In this document: positions 56,034 through 64,000 of the stretch, one piece after another
How positions within the stretch are numbered: position 1 is the first letter of the stretch
Layout: each line of letters opens with the position of its first letter
Assembly (NCBI GenBank): GCA_004802645.1
Contig: SRKS01000003.1
Coordinates: 1,488,001 to 1,552,000 of the forward strand
Origin: Amesomyces nigricolor
Taxonomy: Eukaryota; Ascomycota; Sordariomycetes; Sordariales; Chaetomiaceae
Direction of reading: 5' to 3'
DNA: 64,000 nt
Made by a program: the position numbers and the translations under genes
The notes under the pieces: generated by a model
What the model saw: the letters and a program-made list of their open reading frames with translations, nothing else
The model's database searches: none
What the model was told of the DNA's origin: nothing

Positions 56034-56990
56034 TCATGGACTCAACCTCTCCAACGTCCACTTCACCTTACCACCCTCCTCATTCACACGGTCATACACG
56101 AACCGATCATGCAACCGGTTCTGTCTCCCCTGCCAAAACTCAAACCGCTCCGGCACGATCCTCAGCCCACCCCAAAACTCAGGCACCGGAATATCCTCAG
56201 TGCCCTCAAATTTCTTCTCCGTCTCCTTCACCCACTTGTCCAACATGACCCTCCCATCATCCCCCTCCACTTCCCCATCCGGCCTCAGCACCGCGCTCTG
56301 CCTACTGGACCACGCCCCAATCCTACTCCCCCTAACACGAGTATCAAAATACGCCTGGCTCTCCGTAGCAGGAACCCTCTCAGCCCTCCCCTCCACCCTC
56401 ACCTGCCTCTCGAGCGGCTCCCACCAAAATACGAGCGACGCCCACGGATTCCCCGTGCTCGACCCATCTTCAGTCCCAAACAAGTCCCGCGCCTTGCCGC
56501 TCGTGTCAAAGTTGCTGTAGATCACAAACCCCCTGGCGTCAAGCTCCTTCAGGTAGACGATGCGGGCGGACACGCGGCCCGAGGGGAGTTGGGCGGTGGA
56601 GAGGGTGCAGGTCTCTGGGTGGGCGACGCCGGAGGTGGACTCGGATGCTTCGCGGAACCAGGCGTGGAACTGGGCGATGGGGTCCGAGGCGTTGAGGTCG
56701 CTCCGCTTGAGGCCGCCGATGTGCTCGGTTTTGAGGAATTGGTCGGCTTGGAGAGTTTGGGTAGGGATCTCGACGGTCCGGTTGGTGCCCACGGGGGCAA
56801 CTGGTGAAGGTGAGTATCGGGGTAAATATGAAGGGTAGGTTGGAAACTGGCAGATGAATGATGATGGTGACTTACAGATGAGCTTGCCGCCCTCTTGGGG
56901 TGGGTGAAACGCCATTTTGGTTGAGCTCAGGGACCGGACTGTTCGGGTAAGAGCAGGCTGTGAGAGCAAACGACGGAAGTTGACACTCAT
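56034..56990 (-). CDS. PDX3: Pyridoxamine 5'-phosphate oxidase (PDX3)
   Basis: FMN enzyme that oxidises pyridoxine or pyridoxamine 5'-phosphate to the coenzyme pyridoxal 5'-phosphate. Two exons, 56990-56876 and 56800-56034, give 293 aa. Family features are DPIAQFHAWFREA, the FMN-binding SARIVYLKELDARGFVIYSN and FWWEPLERQVRVEGRAER, and the C-terminal WGGLRIVPERFEFWQGRQNRLHDR with WTLERLSP. The intron is 75 nt, in frame and without a stop, so read-through would insert 25 residues. The N-terminal 25 residues (MSVNFRRLLSQPALTRTVRSL) look like a mitochondrial presequence. A second ATG at 56915 would give a cytosolic form; such dual starts are plausible but unproven. Confidence 0.93.
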   Translation of the reverse strand: MSVNFRRLLSQPALTRTVRSLSSTKMAFHPPQEGGKLICKSPSSFICQFPTYPSYLPRYSPSPVAPVGTNRTVEIPTQTLQADQFLKTEHIGGLKRSDLNASDPIAQFHAWFREASESTSGVAHPETCTLSTAQLPSGRVSARIVYLKELDARGFVIYSNFDTSGKARDLFGTEDGSSTGNPWASLVFWWEPLERQVRVEGRAERVPATESQAYFDTRVRGSRIGAWSSRQSAVLRPDGEVEGDDGRVMLDKWVKETEKKFEGTEDIPVPEFWGGLRIVPERFEFWQGRQNRLHDRFVYDRVNEEGGKVKWTLERLSP

Positions 56991-57535
56991 GGAAACATGG
57001 AAAGACAAGACACAGGAGGGAGTGAGGGACTTCAGATGAATGACATGATGGCTCATGCTCAAGGAGTCACTGAATGGCCAATGGCGGGCTGGGTTCGGCT
57101 CAAGGAGCCCCACTCCCTGTTGAGACCCATTGGTTTGACGCTAGCAAGGCAGAGGATGGAGTTGCAGATTTGTTGCTGGATTCAGGCCCAGACTCTCACA
57201 GAAGTCTCTGAAATCATCAATTCTCTCTCCATGTTGAACAACTCTCCTTTGCTGGTGTTCCCGATCTGACAGAACTCTGGGGATTAACAATCTGTTGTTC
57301 AACAACCTGAGTGGTCGTTGCCCAACGACCGCCCCACTACCCCACTTACCCCGCCATGAGCTACGATAAGATAAGATAAGATGGGCGAAACCAATTGGCG
57401 ATACGCTTGCTGTCTCCAAAATCACTGCCCCTCGTCAGAGAAGCTCATGCTACAAGACACACCAGAACACTGTGTTTAACATTGAAACTGTGTCTCACTC
57501 ACTGAAAGTTACCAGAAAGTTTGGAAACCACAATT
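56991..57535. promoter_or_regulatory. Divergent promoter of PDX3 and TAP42
   Basis: A 545-nt region between divergent starts. It contains the triple GATAAG element listed separately. An inverted CAACAATCTG-type segment near 57280-57310 is weak and not interpreted. No gene is seen. Confidence 0.55.
57365..57382 (+). promoter_or_regulatory. Triple GATAAG element, likely GATA-factor site
   Basis: GATAAGATAAGATAAGAT holds three overlapping HGATAR sites at a 5-bp period. This is the site class bound by the nitrogen regulators AreA/NIT2 and other GATA factors. It sits 154 nt upstream of the TAP42 start and 375 nt upstream of the PDX3 start. Confidence 0.7.
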
Positions 57536-58660
57536 ATGGACGACGAACCGCGCTCCCTCAAGGCCCTCTTTGCCGAGGCTGAGTCCAAGCGACTCGCCCT
57601 CGAGACCACGCCCTTTCCCCCCAACTCTTCAGAATACGCCGACACAGTATCCTCAGCCGTCAAGCTCTACCAAGAGTGCCTCAACATCATCGACGCTCTT
57701 TCCATCTTTAGCCCAAACGAATCGCTCGAAGACCTCTCAACGACCGACCTACCGCTCCTCCTTACAAACTACCACCTCGCCGAACTCGCCCAGAAGCTGC
57801 CCTCGTCCTCACCCCAAGATCGCAGGCGTCTCCTCTCAGCCGCCCGCGGCGCGTACGAGCGCTACCTTCACCTCCTCGACACCTACGACCTCCTTCCACC
57901 CTCATACAAGAAGCTCCTCGAGCAATACACCGACGCCCCCACCACCTTCAGCACCATCTCCGTCTCCGACCCCTCCGCGCGGCGCGATGCCAAGATCAAC
58001 AACTTCAAAGCCGAAAAGAATCTCAAAGCCAAGCTCGAATTCCTGCGCCACAGACCACAGTATGGCACCGAGGATAACGCGAGCGGGGGCACCGCGGGCG
58101 GCGGAGACGAAGAGGCCGTGCGGGAGGTTCATCTAGCACATCTGCACTACAGCACGCACATGGCCTTCCAAGCGCTCGACGGCCTAAACCGGGAAGCCGA
58201 GATCCTCGCGCTCGCGCCGCCGCCACAGCCGTCGCGCGGTCCGGACCCCCGGGAAGAGGAGGACTCGCGCCGGCGGCAGCGGCCGCTCGGTGGACTGGGC
58301 GACAACTACAGCGACCGGCTGGACCAGCCTTTGCGACGGGGGGCAGCCGGGGGGCCGATCCTCTCCGCGCAGGGCAAGCCGCTGCAGCCGTTTACGCTGT
58401 TGAATAACAGGCAGGAGCTGGCCAAGGGCGTGTTTCGGCCGGGGCATAACCTGCCGACGATGACGATCGATGAGTATTTGGATGAGGAGTGGAAGCGGGG
58501 CGGGATTATTGAGGGCGGTGGCGAGGCGAGTTGGCATCGGCCTGAGCCGGATGAGGATGATATTGAGAAGGCGGATGCGGAGACGCTGAAGGCGAGAGCG
58601 TGGGATGAGTTTGTGGAGGCTAATCCGAAGGGGAGTGGCAATACGTTGAATAGAGGGTAA
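57536..58660 (+). CDS. TAP42: TAP42/alpha4-type PP2A regulator
   Basis: Cytosolic partner of PP2A-type phosphatase catalytic subunits. In yeast Tap42 connects them to TORC1 and nitrogen signalling. Single exon, 374 aa. The start MDDEPRSLKALF matches family N-termini; codons upstream to 57521 open with TTG only. The N-terminal two-thirds is an all-helical TPR-like fold (SAVKLYQECLNIIDALSIF, then a LLTNYHLAELAQKLP segment, and RDAKINNFKAEKNLKAKLEFL). The C-terminal family signature is PFTLLNNRQELAKGVFRPGHNLPTM in two parts, followed by TIDEYLDEEWKRGGI and a KARAWDEFVEANPKGSGNTLNRG-type end. The sense strand turns from C-rich to G-rich near 58390. Confidence 0.94.
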   Translation: MDDEPRSLKALFAEAESKRLALETTPFPPNSSEYADTVSSAVKLYQECLNIIDALSIFSPNESLEDLSTTDLPLLLTNYHLAELAQKLPSSSPQDRRRLLSAARGAYERYLHLLDTYDLLPPSYKKLLEQYTDAPTTFSTISVSDPSARRDAKINNFKAEKNLKAKLEFLRHRPQYGTEDNASGGTAGGGDEEAVREVHLAHLHYSTHMAFQALDGLNREAEILALAPPPQPSRGPDPREEEDSRRRQRPLGGLGDNYSDRLDQPLRRGAAGGPILSAQGKPLQPFTLLNNRQELAKGVFRPGHNLPTMTIDEYLDEEWKRGGIIEGGGEASWHRPEPDEDDIEKADAETLKARAWDEFVEANPKGSGNTLNRG

Positions 58661-58983
58661 AATGCAGGGTGGTAGGCGTGTTGCGCTTCGGAGAATGAAA
58701 CAAGCAGTACGGACATAGGTCTCCTTCTTTGTATGTGTGAACACTGGAAGACTCAGTCTTGATTTTTCAGCCTGTTTGTATTGTTTTGTCTTGCAGGGAC
58801 GCATGAGACTGCTAAGTTGAATACCAAGCAAGGGGTCCTAATCAAGAAAGGAAACCAAATAAATGGCTATGGAATAAGCCCTAACGCCCATTCTTCATCC
58901 CAAACCGGTCATGAATTCATTCACACATAACATAACAGTGAACAAACCAGAAAACAAACCAGAAAAGCTCAACTGGCCCGAGA
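58661..58983. other. Convergent 3' intergenic region
   Basis: A 323-nt gap between TAP42 (+) and the uncharacterised gene (-). It is AT-rich and probably contains both polyadenylation regions. Confidence 0.5.
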
Positions 58984-61646
58984 TCAAGCCGCCTCGTCCT
59001 CATCCACCTCCTCAAACCCGTCCAGCGTAGAACTTCCATCCGAGTCAAAGTCCATCTCCTCGTCCGAGTAAGGGAGGTTCATCTCATCGGAAACTCCCCC
59101 GCCAGCCTGAACCGAGCTTCCAGCCCCATCCGCCTCGTCAACATAGCGCTCAATAGCCTGGCCCTGTGCCTGGTGCGCCGCAGGCTGCGCAAATCTGGCA
59201 TCCGCATAGATCCCACCATCCTCATCAGCCGTGAACGCCTCCGACGGCGTGGCAAACGAGTACCCAGACCCAGTAGCAGTGGTAGTGGTAGTCGTGGTCG
59301 TTCCACCAGCACCACTCTGCTGCGCAACCACGCTCCTCCCCAGCGTCGACGGCGCCGCGCTACTCAAAGCCAACCCCCCCACCCCCAAATCCGCCACCGA
59401 AGATGGCGCATAACTCATCCCTGCCATCGTTCTTCCATCATCCATCTCCCACTCCGTCCCCGCCCCCTCCGTCGTCCCCGCATTTGTATATCCCGTATGA
59501 TATCCCGGGCCCGGTTCACTCGGCCCCATCTCCGCCTCCGGCACCGCCTGCTGAAAAACCCCTCCACTCCCATCATCCAACCCCCCCGCCCAAATCGGCA
59601 AATACTTCATCACCTCATCCCCCTCCTCCATCACCGCCAACAGCAAATGATCCGACAAAAAGAACGGAATCCCCTCCCTATCCCTCCCCCCCAACACCCC
59701 ATCCACAAACCCCACATACCCCCTCCCCAACACCCCCCTACACAACTCCTTCACCGCCTCCACCAACTGGTAATAAAACTCCCCCAACTCAAACCTCAAC
59801 CTCTTCCCCCACCACTTGGGCTCATCCACCACAAGGCCACCGGCAACATGGCCCGCGACATGGTGTTCCTCCCCAAGACCCGCGAGATGTACGCCACCCG
59901 CATCGATCGCATGGTCCACGAGCTCTCGGAGCTGACCGAGGAGACCCCGATCGCCACTCTCATCCACCTGGTCGGCCAGCACCCCCTCCATCGCGGGATG
60001 CCTATAATCCACCACCACCCTCTTCCCACCCCCCACCCCACCCTCTTTTACACTCGTCGCCTCCTCCCAAACCTCATTCCACCTCTCCACCACCGCCTGC
60101 AGTCTCACGGCCGTCACGGGATGTCTCCTCTCCGCAAATTGTGCCTTCATCTCAGGACAGGTCATCCGATGCCAAAAAAACGGCGTCAGCATCTTCTGCT
60201 GCGGCGCCAGCCGCGCATACAGCTCAGATAGCGGCACGCGCTCCGCCGGGGGGATGTAGTGCGCGCGCTGCGCAGCGATCAGCTCATCCAACCGCGGGGA
60301 GAATTTCTCCTGGTTCAGCGCGTCCTCCACCCACGCCGCGAACGCGCAGCTGAGGGTCTCTGTGAGTAACGCGTGCGCTGCGCGGAGGCCTGGTGACGGG
60401 GTAAGGTCCGGGGAGGCGATGAGCGCGCCGAAGTAGGCGAGGCGGGACCACTGGGGGATGGGGAGGGGGAGGTTTGCGAAGACCGTGCGGGAGTGGAGGA
60501 GGTTGAAGGTGGAGGACATGCGGTCCGCGAGGGCGTGGCTGGCGTAGGAGATGGGGTCGGAGGGATGGTCGCCGTAGTCGTCGCGGCGGCGGTGGGACCA
60601 GGTTAGAGGGGGGGTGCGGTGGGAGGGGGGGGAGGTGGGGTGGGAGGCGTGGTCGATGGCGTGTTCGTTGACGAGGATTTTGAAGGACGGGATGAGGACC
60701 GAGGGGATATGCAGGGCATGGGCGAGCTGGTAGGCCTTTTCGGGGCAGATTTCGATGAATTTTGTGTTGGGGGGGGCGATGAGCCATTGGGTGACGTGGT
60801 CGACCACGACATGCGGAATCTCTAGCGAGATGGCGACCTGGGCGACGGTCCACATGCGCACGGCCGAGTTCAAGAGGAGGTCGCCGCCGTTGATGGTCTT
60901 GAGAATGCGGACAATGGCGAGGCGGTGCCGGATCGGGCAGTAGTCCTCGATTTTGCGGAACTCGGGCAAGTAGTAGTCAAGGGCCGGGTTTTCGTCAAAG
61001 ATACCCGGCACGCTTTCCTTGATGTGCCACTCATCAAAGTCCGTGAGGCCTAGAAGCTGTCAGTCAGCGCTGCCAGTGTGTTGAGAAGGGGTCTTGACTT
61101 ACACTTGGCACTCTTGCAGACGTCGTCGTGGCCCAGAACCATAACGGGGCCGACTGCCTTGTCAGCCAGAGGACGGGCCGGGATACCTTGACCCCCCTCG
61201 ATAATCTGCTCGGGAAGATAGTGGCCCGCAAGGAACCATAACTTGACTGCCCTCGGTAGCCAGAGCGCCGCGGTGAGGTCTGCCAGCTCAGGGCCCTCAG
61301 TGGGAGGTGTAAAGTCGATGACATACTCAACTCCATCGGGTAAACTCTTCTCGAAGCCAAGGCGACGGCGGAAACGAGCCTGGGCTCGGGGTGTTAACAT
61401 ATCCCGGATCTTCTTCGACCCCAGGCTCATGAGCTTTTCGTAGCTCATGCGGAGAGAGATGTCGCTCCAACACTTGCCGTCGCAGGCCTTCGATGAAGTG
61501 TCATCCTTGGGAAATGTGACGACAGCGAGAACTACACCCCTGGTCTGGCTTGCACTCAGGGTCCTGATGGAGGCAATCTCCATAAGATGGCTCTCAATGG
61601 CCAGGGCGGCAGAGGGATCGAGGAGGGGTCTGTTGTTGTTGGCCAT
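58984..61646 (-). CDS. Uncharacterised 869-aa conserved-looking fungal protein
   Basis: Not recognised. Exons 61646-61103 and 61049-58984 join across a GTAAGT intron as KSAKCLTDFDEWHIKESVPG, restoring a smooth sequence. The first 600 residues look globular, with many aromatic and aliphatic segments such as LWLPRAVKLWFLAGHYLP, FRKIEDYCPIRHRLAIVRIL and WTVAQVAISLEIPHVVVDHV. They give no obvious transmembrane helix or known catalytic motif. From about residue 690 the protein is disordered: Gly/Ser/Thr-rich with a T8 tract (near 780), then a strongly acidic tail (SDEEMDFDSDGSS, EEVDEDEAA). Codon use and intron structure support a real gene. The 3' half is G-rich on the sense strand, as in its neighbours. 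Confidence 0.82.
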
Positions 61647-63456
61647 GTTGACGGGTGATGATTTTGGCTACTGGATTGCTGCGGCTTCGCCTTGTGAGTA
61701 TAAGGTAGTCTTGCAAATCCGCCTTGTGATGGCCGGCTGGCGGTGTTGGCGATGGAGGGTTGAAGTAAGCAAGTCGCGTCTTGACAAAGACGACGAGGTT
61801 GGAGGAAAAATAATTCCTCGTTGAATAATCCGACACCCTCGGGGCTACCCCCCGCGCTCCTGGAATGCGTAGGGTGAGTTATGAAGACCAGGCAAAAGTT
61901 GTTTAACTGCGACGTCAACAGTAGTCGTCGCCCAGGACAGTGCCAGACGTGGAGCGGTACACGGAGCTGGGTGGTAACGTTAGAGGGGGGATGAGCTGAG
62001 GCCCGAAACACCCTGCGTGCTTGCAAATATACAAGTGTTAATGTTGTGAATAGTGTTGTATCAAGACATCTTTCTTGCAATTGATGAGATCTGAGCACAG
62101 GACAAGACTGAGACAATCATGGCGGACGTTGGGTTAAGGCTCCCGTGAGGCGCCTGAGGGGAGGCTTGGGTCTTTCGTAGCTGCGCCACGGGTCTGCTTA
62201 ATCCCGATGAATAGGCACCAATGATTGACACTAGGAATGCGATGATCTGATAGTCACACAGTCTGATACCACCTTAGGGGTGGGGGCCCTTTGTCTGCCT
62301 CATAGGGCTGACTCTGGCCTCGCGCCTGTCGAGGCATGCATCGTATCATGCAGTCAGCATCTATGACGAAATCAAGAACCGAAAATGAAAATAACTTTCT
62401 TTGGTTGCCTAAAGGCTGGTTGATTATCGTTGCTATCGCCAGAGAGGAGAGACCACGGCGCCTGCAGCATGCGCGGCACCCGGCATCAACGCAAGGCAAC
62501 CAGCTCCATCGCGAGCAGTCGGGTCTCAACTTGCCTTGAGAAGAAATCAAATGCAAAGGAAGTACCTTATCCAAGCTGGCTTCATCGAGTACATGGAGAC
62601 TTGACCTAGGAGATCTTGGAGTAAAAAGAAGAGATGAACCCGTTGCTGAAGCTGTGGGGGAAAACACAGCCAGATTGAAAAGGAGGAGGGAGCCAATCAG
62701 ATCAAAGGAATATGTTGTCTGTCAACGATGTATGAAGGTTATGTCACGCACTGTGCTTGTCGGCAACTGTGACTCCTGAGTTGCTTGCACTATGAGTTCC
62801 AGATTATGTGCCTGCATGGGGAGAGGCATCTTTATACTGGGTTGATGACGTATCAATCTAGGCAGCATATGTTTAGATTGGCTTCCTAAACTACAGTCCA
62901 AGGTTCGGAAAAGGGTGCAGTTTGGCCTGGCCCTGCTGTTTTATGCTACACAGTACAAATTCGTGTAAAGTCGGGACCTGTTCTAGGCCCCCATTCATCG
63001 CCCTGCCCCACAGTCCCCAGTGGCAATCGGCCAGAGCCGTGCCTGCCCGATGTGCTGGGACGCGGGGCCTGCAACTGCGTGTCGCGTGCCCACCACACAA
63101 TCTGAAAGTGTTGTTCTCAAGAGGGAGCTAGGGAAGAGGAAGGATGAGCTAGAACGGCAGAGGGAGGAGCCAGACCGCTTGACCGGCCCCTTTTGCTGTC
63201 AGCTGTCTTGCTGAGATCCTCACATCTCCAGTCCATCCTCATCACGAAATACTGAAGACAGCCATCAGCACTGTTTGTTGTTGCCTTCTCTTCATCCAAT
63301 CTCTGCAGCTACACACGCCACTTGCCTGTGAACTGTTCACCGCCACAGCTCGAGCTCTTCCACATAGCTTAAACAAAGCTTCCACAGGGCTTTCACTCTG
63401 CCTTTCCTCTGCCATTGCCAACCCATACAGCAGAATTCCAACAGAATACCTTCATC
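61647..63456. other. Intergenic region between the last two genes
   Basis: 1.8 kb without a supported gene. It is the upstream region of both the 869-aa protein gene (-) and the small gene (+). The segment 62340-62880 is less GC-rich. The leader before 63457 is CA/CT-rich. Confidence 0.45.
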
Positions 63457-63790
63457 ATGCCTCACATTCCCCAGGCTCCCGCCGCCTCGGCATCCCCTCT
63501 CCGTCTCTTCTCGTAAGTACCTTACTTGATACCGACCCAACTGGCGCAGTACCACAAACCTCAACACACCCCTCCCCTCTCCCTCTCAAACCCCAACCGA
63601 ACAATGGCCAATTCTAACAATAACCGTTAGCAAACACCCCCGCCTAACAGCCGCCGGTGTTCTCCTCGCCGGGACAGTTCTCGGTTTCCGGCACGTAGCA
63701 TCAACGAAGGCCAAGAACGAGCTGGCACAGAAGAGCTCGCCAGCGAGCAGGTTTTATGTTACTGTTGAGCGGAGTGGCGGCGGAATTTAA
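63457..63790 (+). CDS. Small 71-aa single-pass protein, possibly mitochondrial
   Basis: Two exons, 63457-63512 and 63631-63790, joined across an intron with GTAAGT donor, CTAAC branch and TAG acceptor. The join reads LRLFSKHPRLTAAG. The product has a short Pro/Ala-rich start, a basic patch, one hydrophobic helix (LTAAGVLLAGTVLGF, about residues 24-38), a Lys-rich stretch and the compact end RFYVTVERSGGGI. The arrangement suggests a small inner-membrane or ER membrane protein, but I cannot name it. The precise splice fit and the uninterrupted C-terminus argue for a real gene. Confidence 0.72.
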
Positions 63791-64000
63791 GGCGCCAGGT
63801 TCTAGCGGACAGAGAGGGTTTCGTTGGAGGGGGCATAGGAAAGGGGTTTGGTCTTTTGGAAGGGTTGAAAGGCAGGTGGAAATGATGGTTCTGCTGTAAA
63901 ATAGGTATGGGGGCCGGTCCAAGGGTTTTCAGGTTATGTACTTTAGGATACCGAATTTTTTGTGATACTCTTGGGTTGACTGAAGTAGGGCAGATAAAGA
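63791..64000. other. 3' flank at the right edge
   Basis: Downstream sequence of the small gene up to the end of the window. Nothing further is supported. Confidence 0.4.

Noticed and set aside
59173..60231. 352-codon + strand frame rich in Arg, Pro and His
   Set aside because: Antisense of the 869-aa gene in a region of strong strand skew; no domain or gene structure.
1..64000. tRNA, rRNA, CRISPR array or transposon
   Set aside because: Reading by eye found no tRNA B-box pair, rRNA stretch, regularly spaced repeats, transposase motifs or long terminal repeats. A dedicated search (tRNAscan, RepeatMasker) would be decisive.

Overview
The window looks like nuclear DNA of a filamentous ascomycete, most likely a Sordariomycete. 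Genes are moderately GC-rich and interrupted by short introns (about 50-160 nt) with GTAAGT-like donors and CTAAC-type branch points. The gene set is typical of moulds: a KapC-type bZIP factor, Dicer-like 1, a SEC4/SrgA Rab, a DUF7924-type protein and a highly reducing polyketide synthase. I found no rRNA, tRNA, CRISPR array or recognisable transposon. The class assignment is inference from gene content.

Layout. 1-986 (-): 3'-truncated kapC-like bZIP gene. 3778-4703 (+): pterin-4a-carbinolamine dehydratase. 5133-6234 (-): ERG25 sterol C-4 methyl oxidase. 7482-9671 (+): NCA2. 10875-11668 (+): SEC4-type Rab GTPase. 13019-19012 (+): SLH1/ASCC3-type double-cassette RNA helicase. 19662-20450 (-): G-patch protein. 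20849-22132 (+): membrane-associated short-chain dehydrogenase. 23079-23878 (-): VAMP7/NYV1-type R-SNARE. 24341-26776 (+): SUV3 mitochondrial helicase, with an apparent one-base frameshift. 27344-27490 (+): relic of a DUF7924-type gene. 28114-29616 (-): an intact DUF7924-type gene. 30541-31281 (+): YUH1-type ubiquitin hydrolase. 31684-34619 (-): uncharacterised 937-aa protein. 37236-47363 (-): large polyketide synthase. 48357-50190 (+): divergent MFS transporter. 50538-55420 (-): DCL1. 56034-56990 (-): PDX3. 57536-58660 (+): TAP42. 58984-61646 (-): uncharacterised 869-aa protein. 63457-63790 (+): small single-pass protein.

The most distinctive part is 37236-50190. An eight-exon highly reducing PKS (KS-AT-DH-MT-ER-KR-ACP, about 3197 aa) carries a C-terminal carnitine-acyltransferase-type domain where a release domain would otherwise be expected. 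It shares a 1-kb divergent promoter with a 14-TM-type MFS exporter. No separate tailoring enzyme or pathway-specific regulator lies nearby, so this may be a two-gene biosynthesis-and-export unit. This architecture is known from Trichoderma virens Tv6-931, so it is rare rather than new.

Most other genes are housekeeping: sterol synthesis, secretion, ribosome rescue, mitochondrial RNA turnover, RNA silencing, vitamin B6 and TOR/PP2A signalling. Many genes share a striking composition pattern: the sense strand is C-rich in the 5' part and switches abruptly to G-rich in the 3' part. Splice sites were placed by hand from GT/AG, branch points and frame continuity. Exon sums were checked for divisibility by three. 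Homology calls come from recognised motifs, not from a search.
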